A stretch of DNA of 64,000 nt, from contig NZ_SOZE01000022.1 in the NCBI RefSeq assembly GCF_004519315.1, forward strand, positions 37,257 through 101,256. The letters are read 5' to 3'. The number at the start of each line of letters is the position of its first letter. Within the stretch, counting starts at the first letter, position 1. The translations under genes were made by a program, and so were the position numbers. Below the pieces are notes generated by a model, which saw only the letters and a list, made by a program, of their open reading frames with translations, ran no database searches and had not been told where the DNA came from. This DNA comes from Mucilaginibacter psychrotolerans (lineage in GTDB: Bacteria > Bacteroidota > Bacteroidia > Sphingobacteriales > Sphingobacteriaceae). Shown piece by piece: positions 61,115-64,000 of the stretch.

Positions 61115-61360
61115 ATGAATCATGAAAAAAAACTAATCTTTGCCTCCGCAGTGTTTGCAATTGGCCTTTGCACGACTTTAAGCACGATGTCGCAAAAAAA
61201 AACACCCAGTGTGGTGGAACCGGTGCCGGCTCGTCTGTATGACACCGACCTCTGCTCCATACAAAACTCGAATGGAACGACCAGGACAGGCACTGGATGC
61301 CTAGACATATGCTACTTCTCGGGCACTTGCCCATGCGACCGTTCTTCAGCTTGTCATTAA
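61115..61360 (+). CDS. Small secreted cysteine-rich peptide precursor 1
   Basis: An 81-residue precursor: signal-like N-terminus (about residues 5-25, LIFASAVFAIGLCTTLST), a short proline-rich stretch, then a C-terminal region with six cysteines (47, 62, 66, 72, 74 and 80) and a terminal His. It aligns with the neighbouring precursor 2 through LYDTDLC / KYDTAVC, G-x2-C and the C-terminal C-x5-CH. The architecture recalls the small NVEALA-type exported peptides of Bacteroidota, but the NVEALA motif itself is absent. Function unknown. Confidence 0.7.
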   Translation: MNHEKKLIFASAVFAIGLCTTLSTMSQKKTPSVVEPVPARLYDTDLCSIQNSNGTTRTGTGCLDICYFSGTCPCDRSSACH

Positions 61361-61453
61361 ATTCGACACGCTAAATTTGTCCAAATTTGTAGAACCAATA
61401 CAACAACCGTCGTATTATAACCATGTAATTCGACATTTAAAAAATCAAAAAAC

Positions 61454-61666
61454 ATGAAGAAAAAAGTATTGTTGCTGATTTGCTGCATTGCCATGGCAAT
61501 TACTGTAAGCACAAGACCGGCATTTGCCGTTTTAGAAGAATCGACCAAATACGACACAGCTGTCTGTAAGCAACCCGCCGATGGAGGTGGGAGTCAGCAT
61601 ACAGGGTCTTGGTGTGATCCGCCCCTCAAAGATGGACCTTGCACAAGACAAAGCGACTGCCATTAA
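61454..61666 (+). CDS. Small secreted cysteine-rich peptide precursor 2
   Basis: A 70-residue precursor with a clear signal peptide (KKKVLLLICCIAMAITVSTRPAFA, cleavage after about residue 25) and a mature part of about 45 residues with four cysteines (38, 54, 63, 69), ending DCH. It is a paralogue of precursor 1, with the same YDT-x2-C start, similar first loop (14-15 residues) and the same C-x5-CH end, but lacks two cysteines. A strong hairpin follows. Confidence 0.72.
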   Translation: MKKKVLLLICCIAMAITVSTRPAFAVLEESTKYDTAVCKQPADGGGSQHTGSWCDPPLKDGPCTRQSDCH

Positions 61667-61674
61667 TTAAAATC

Positions 61675-61701
61675 AGGGAGGGGCGGCAGCCGCTCCTCCC
61701 T
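61675..61701 (+). terminator. Very strong hairpin between peptide and lipoprotein genes
   Basis: A 27-base near-perfect palindrome (AGGGAGGGGCGGC...CCGCTCCTCCCT, one G-T pair) nine bases after the peptide 2 stop. No U run follows, so it may protect the abundant upstream mRNA or partly terminate, giving more peptide than lipoprotein transcript. Confidence 0.7.
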
Positions 61702-61782
61702 ATTGTAACTTCAATACTTTTATACCACTTTATTAGCTACGCCTCCATTTCAAGCAATCGCTAACAACTTCATACATTAAAG

Positions 61783-62937
61783 ATGAAAATAAGATACCTT
61801 TTGGTTTTTTTGATTATTATATGCGGCTGCGAAAAACGGCCCAAACCCTATGTGCTAGTAACAGCTGTGAACTCAAGGACAAAACTAGTATCAATTGACA
61901 GCTCTGAATATTTTAAAATACCAATCGACTCAAATAGAACATTTTTTTATAAAACCTACTCTATTGGCAATAACGGTATTTTCTGCGGATACAATTACAG
62001 TAGAAAGTCTCTTGACTTCTTTTCAATACCCTCAAAAAAAATGCTCGCGCAAACGAAACTGGACGTGCTATCTATCGACGTAAACTTGGGGGTACGAAGT
62101 ATTTTTTACAAAAATCGTGATTCGATTTTCATATTTAACAATAAGTCGTCGGTTTACATGATTGACTCTACTGGAAAGATCAAAAGAGAGATAGGTGTGA
62201 ACCTTCCGAGATACAATCCCATTTTTGAGCACCTAATATTTCACGACTACGACCTGGGCAATAACATGTACTATGACGGCCCTACTAACACGCTATATAT
62301 GCCCGCTATGGTCGTAGATAAGCCAAGGGATTCTAAAGAGTACTACCGGCAGCCAATTCTCTTTGAAACCAAGCTAAACTCAGATCCGATTCCTAAAGCG
62401 GTTCCTGTTTATTATTCCGCATTGTTTACGTCGCAATTCTATGGCTTTGCGAACGCTCCAAAATTCAATTTCTTGGATTCGGGAAAGATAATTTACAGCT
62501 TCAGCATTGAGCCAAATATATATGTTTACGACATGAAAAAAGACACGACAATCGCGGTTGGCGGCGCATTGAACAAGTATCCCTTCGTTTCCAAGGGCCT
62601 TGACTGGAAAGCTGTATTCAACGATGATTTGAAAATGGACAACCTCTTGCACAATGTAGACTATTCGAAGGTTATCAAGGACCCGTATAGAAACCTTTAT
62701 TACAGATTTCAATATAATCCAGCTAACGATACTCCGGAAAAGGCAGCAACGGAGAACGATAGGCAAGAGTTTTTGACAATTTTTGACTCCGACATGCGGA
62801 TAATAAGCACTGTTGAACTGACCGGACGAAGATATATCATTGAAAATTCCTTTGTCGCTAAAGATGGCCTATACGTGCCTGCGCCAACAGGCTTTAATAC
62901 ACTCAGTTACAAAATATTTAAAATTCATACCAAATGA
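61783..62937 (+). CDS. Predicted lipoprotein, DUF4221-like
   Basis: A 384-residue lipoprotein (lipobox LIIICGC, Cys at about residue 16). The body is a series of beta-strand pairs (LDFFSIPSKKMLAQTKLD, DSIFIFNNKSSVYMIDSTGKIKREIGV, GKIIYSFSIEPNIYVYDMKKDTTIAVGG, FLTIFDSDMRIISTVELTG) like a beta-propeller, and resembles DUF4221, a Bacteroidota lipoprotein family often near small exported peptides. Its stop overlaps the next start (ATGA). It may bind the peptides at the cell surface, which is inference. Confidence 0.75.
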   Translation: MKIRYLLVFLIIICGCEKRPKPYVLVTAVNSRTKLVSIDSSEYFKIPIDSNRTFFYKTYSIGNNGIFCGYNYSRKSLDFFSIPSKKMLAQTKLDVLSIDVNLGVRSIFYKNRDSIFIFNNKSSVYMIDSTGKIKREIGVNLPRYNPIFEHLIFHDYDLGNNMYYDGPTNTLYMPAMVVDKPRDSKEYYRQPILFETKLNSDPIPKAVPVYYSALFTSQFYGFANAPKFNFLDSGKIIYSFSIEPNIYVYDMKKDTTIAVGGALNKYPFVSKGLDWKAVFNDDLKMDNLLHNVDYSKVIKDPYRNLYYRFQYNPANDTPEKAATENDRQEFLTIFDSDMRIISTVELTGRRYIIENSFVAKDGLYVPAPTGFNTLSYKIFKIHTK

Positions 62938-63398
62938 AGATAAAAAGTTACATTTTACTGTTTTTGGTGTGTGCAATTACGGCAATTGGCTGCACACGAA
63001 ATAAAGAGGTCCCTTATGAAAAAAAGCAAAAATTCGAAGACTATCTGAGAGCCAAAGACGTTCAATTGAAGGGCGATGTCTTGGTGGTTGCATTACAGCC
63101 GGAGTGCGAGTGTACAGCTGAACATATCAAGTTCACCCAGGAGCTTATTTCATCGCCCAAGTATAGTCAGTATAAAAAGGTTGTAATTGTGCCGGACACC
63201 ACGCATTCAATTATTGGAAAAATAAAGGCGGCCGGGCTGAGTAGTGTAAGGATCGTTATCGATGAAAACCAAGGTCTAAGGCGAGCTGGCGTAGTCATGT
63301 CTGTAGACAGGGTATTTTTGTTCAACGACGACAGAATAGTCAAACTATCTGACATGCATTTAACAAAATACAAAGATCTAATACAGGAGTATTTGTAA
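62934..63398 (+). CDS. Lipoprotein with CxC motif, possibly thioredoxin-like
   Basis: A 154-residue lipoprotein (lipobox ITAIGC near residue 20). The mature part has an alpha/beta pattern: strand KGDVLVVALQ, then PECECTAEHIKFTQEL, then KKVVIVPDT, DRVFLFNDDRIV. A cysteine pair (C-x-C) just after the first strand is where thioredoxin-fold proteins place the active site, so a role in disulfide handling for the peptides is conceivable. No family is certain. Last gene of the cluster. Confidence 0.65.
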   Translation: MKIKSYILLFLVCAITAIGCTRNKEVPYEKKQKFEDYLRAKDVQLKGDVLVVALQPECECTAEHIKFTQELISSPKYSQYKKVVIVPDTTHSIIGKIKAAGLSSVRIVIDENQGLRRAGVVMSVDRVFLFNDDRIVKLSDMHLTKYKDLIQEYL

Positions 63399-63813
63399 TT
63401 GCTTTATCGGATTTATCATTTGACTAATCCCCAACATACTGAGCCACCAGTCTGCCCAAAGTGAGCCACCCGAAAAGAGAAAAAACAGGAGGAATAGGCA
63501 AGGTGATACGTCCTTCTATAGTTCCCCCCCGAAAACATATGCAACACAATTCGATTTTTTATCAAATCTGATAAAAACCTTAATAATACAATAAGTAAAT
63601 GCTGTGTTTTTAGGAGCATGTCTTCGCCTTAGATTCTAATGAATAATCTAAGGCGAAACTGACTCTGTAATTGATAAGTGATTCGCGTTGCTTCATATCG
63701 AAAGTATAATTATCGACACTATTTCTAATCGGGTTCCTTAATCTCCAGATATCTGGAGGCTTTGCGCATATTGCCTTTCATACACTCATTGTATATAACC
63801 TGAGTTCGATTAA
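63399..63813. mobile_element. Gap with insertion-sequence ends
   Basis: Contains two GTGAGCCACC/CTGAGCCACC repeats at about 63438-63470, in a context (TGGTGGCTCA) I associate with the ends of IS21-like elements in this phylum, and a perfect 13-bp stem hairpin at 63623-63657 (TTCGCCTTAGATT and complement). The hairpin may end the transposase transcript. No complete gene; a 67-codon minus frame is not convincing. Confidence 0.4.
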
Positions 63814-64000
63814 TCAAAAGGCGGCCATCTGATTAGAATAGGTCGATTGATAAGAGATGGACGGTTTTTTAGGAAAAAGTGAGTATGCGATTAATCCAGC
63901 CACGATATTAGCGATAAAGTTGGCGAAACACCTATGCCTGGAATGCTCGATCTGGCAAATGTTTTTGAGCTCATCATTGACTGTTTCTATCACCGACCTT
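63814..64000 (-). mobile_element. IS982-family transposase, C-terminal part, cut by window edge
   Basis: Sixty-one codons ending at a TGA. The text RSVIETVNDELKNICQIEHSRHR followed by CFANFIANIVAGLIAYSLFPKKPSI is the C-terminus of IS982 transposases (a DDE enzyme). The rest lies beyond the window, so it is not known if the element is complete. Confidence 0.85.

Noticed and set aside
61115..61666. Calling the small peptides NVEALA family
   Set aside because: Size, export signal and context fit, but the NVEALA motif is not present in either sequence.
63416..63619. Minus-strand 67-codon frame near the right edge
   Set aside because: It covers apparent IS end repeats and has no family-like sequence.

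Overview
The window reads as chromosome of a Bacteroidota bacterium, most likely of the Sphingobacteriaceae (Mucilaginibacter or Pedobacter-like; this is inference from gene content, no rRNA is present). Signs are outer-membrane beta-barrel and SusC-type receptors, a CcoNO fusion cytochrome oxidase, NamZ (DUF1343), LolE, DUF2147, YtxH and DUF892 proteins, promoters with the Bacteroidota -7 element TAnnTTTG, and many short palindromic repeats between genes. I see no tRNA, rRNA or CRISPR array.

Layout. 0-25 kb is mostly housekeeping and envelope genes: a receptor cut by the left edge, DUF2147, YceI, a lipoprotein hydrolase, an AT-rich orphan, a Tat-type Gfo/Idh/MocA oxidoreductase, an Smr protein, DUF892, an M1 peptidase, YtxH, a cell-wall amidase, a pyruvyl transferase, MnmD, MazG, an ECF sigma factor with two linked envelope genes, LolE, NamZ, Fmt and DUF3050. 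24.5-47 kb is a low-oxygen/redox island: two universal stress proteins, an L,D-transpeptidase, a LOG-family protein, a FixL-like PAS histidine kinase overlapping a receiver-Crp/Fnr fusion regulator, a D-lactate dehydrogenase with a cysteine tail, HemN, a zinc alcohol dehydrogenase, and the cbb3 oxidase locus (ccoNO-Q-P-G-H-safE and ccoI-S) with a divergent cysteine-rich unknown. 47-53.6 kb is a TetR-controlled RND efflux operon. 53.9-57.6 kb holds MnmE, a nucleoid-associated protein, a decayed UPF0175/DUF3368 toxin-antitoxin pair and an orphan. 57.7-63.4 kb is an AT-rich accessory cluster: a TonB-type receptor, an XRE regulator, two paralogous small secreted cysteine-rich peptides, a DUF4221-like lipoprotein and a CxC lipoprotein. 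The right edge is the C-terminus of an IS982-type transposase.

How the genes work together. The strongest new signal is a shared operator, TGAYnnnnRTCA, that I find upstream of at least eight transcription units between 25.4 and 45.2 kb. Where a -7 element can be seen, the operator sits either 20-23 or 45 bases upstream of it, the two classical activator positions. The likely binder is the receiver-Crp protein encoded in the island: its recognition helix carries the FNR residues E-x-x-S-R but it has no FNR iron-sulfur cysteines. Oxygen sensing would therefore fall to the partner kinase, whose PAS domain keeps the FixL haem histidine and arginine at identical spacing. This looks like a compact FixL plus fused FixJ-FixK circuit driving a cbb3 respiratory and fermentative programme. 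The second candidate system is the peptide/receptor/lipoprotein cluster at 57.7-63.4 kb. A third theme is a family of about 105-120 bp palindromic elements, one of which lies in frame inside a transpeptidase gene.
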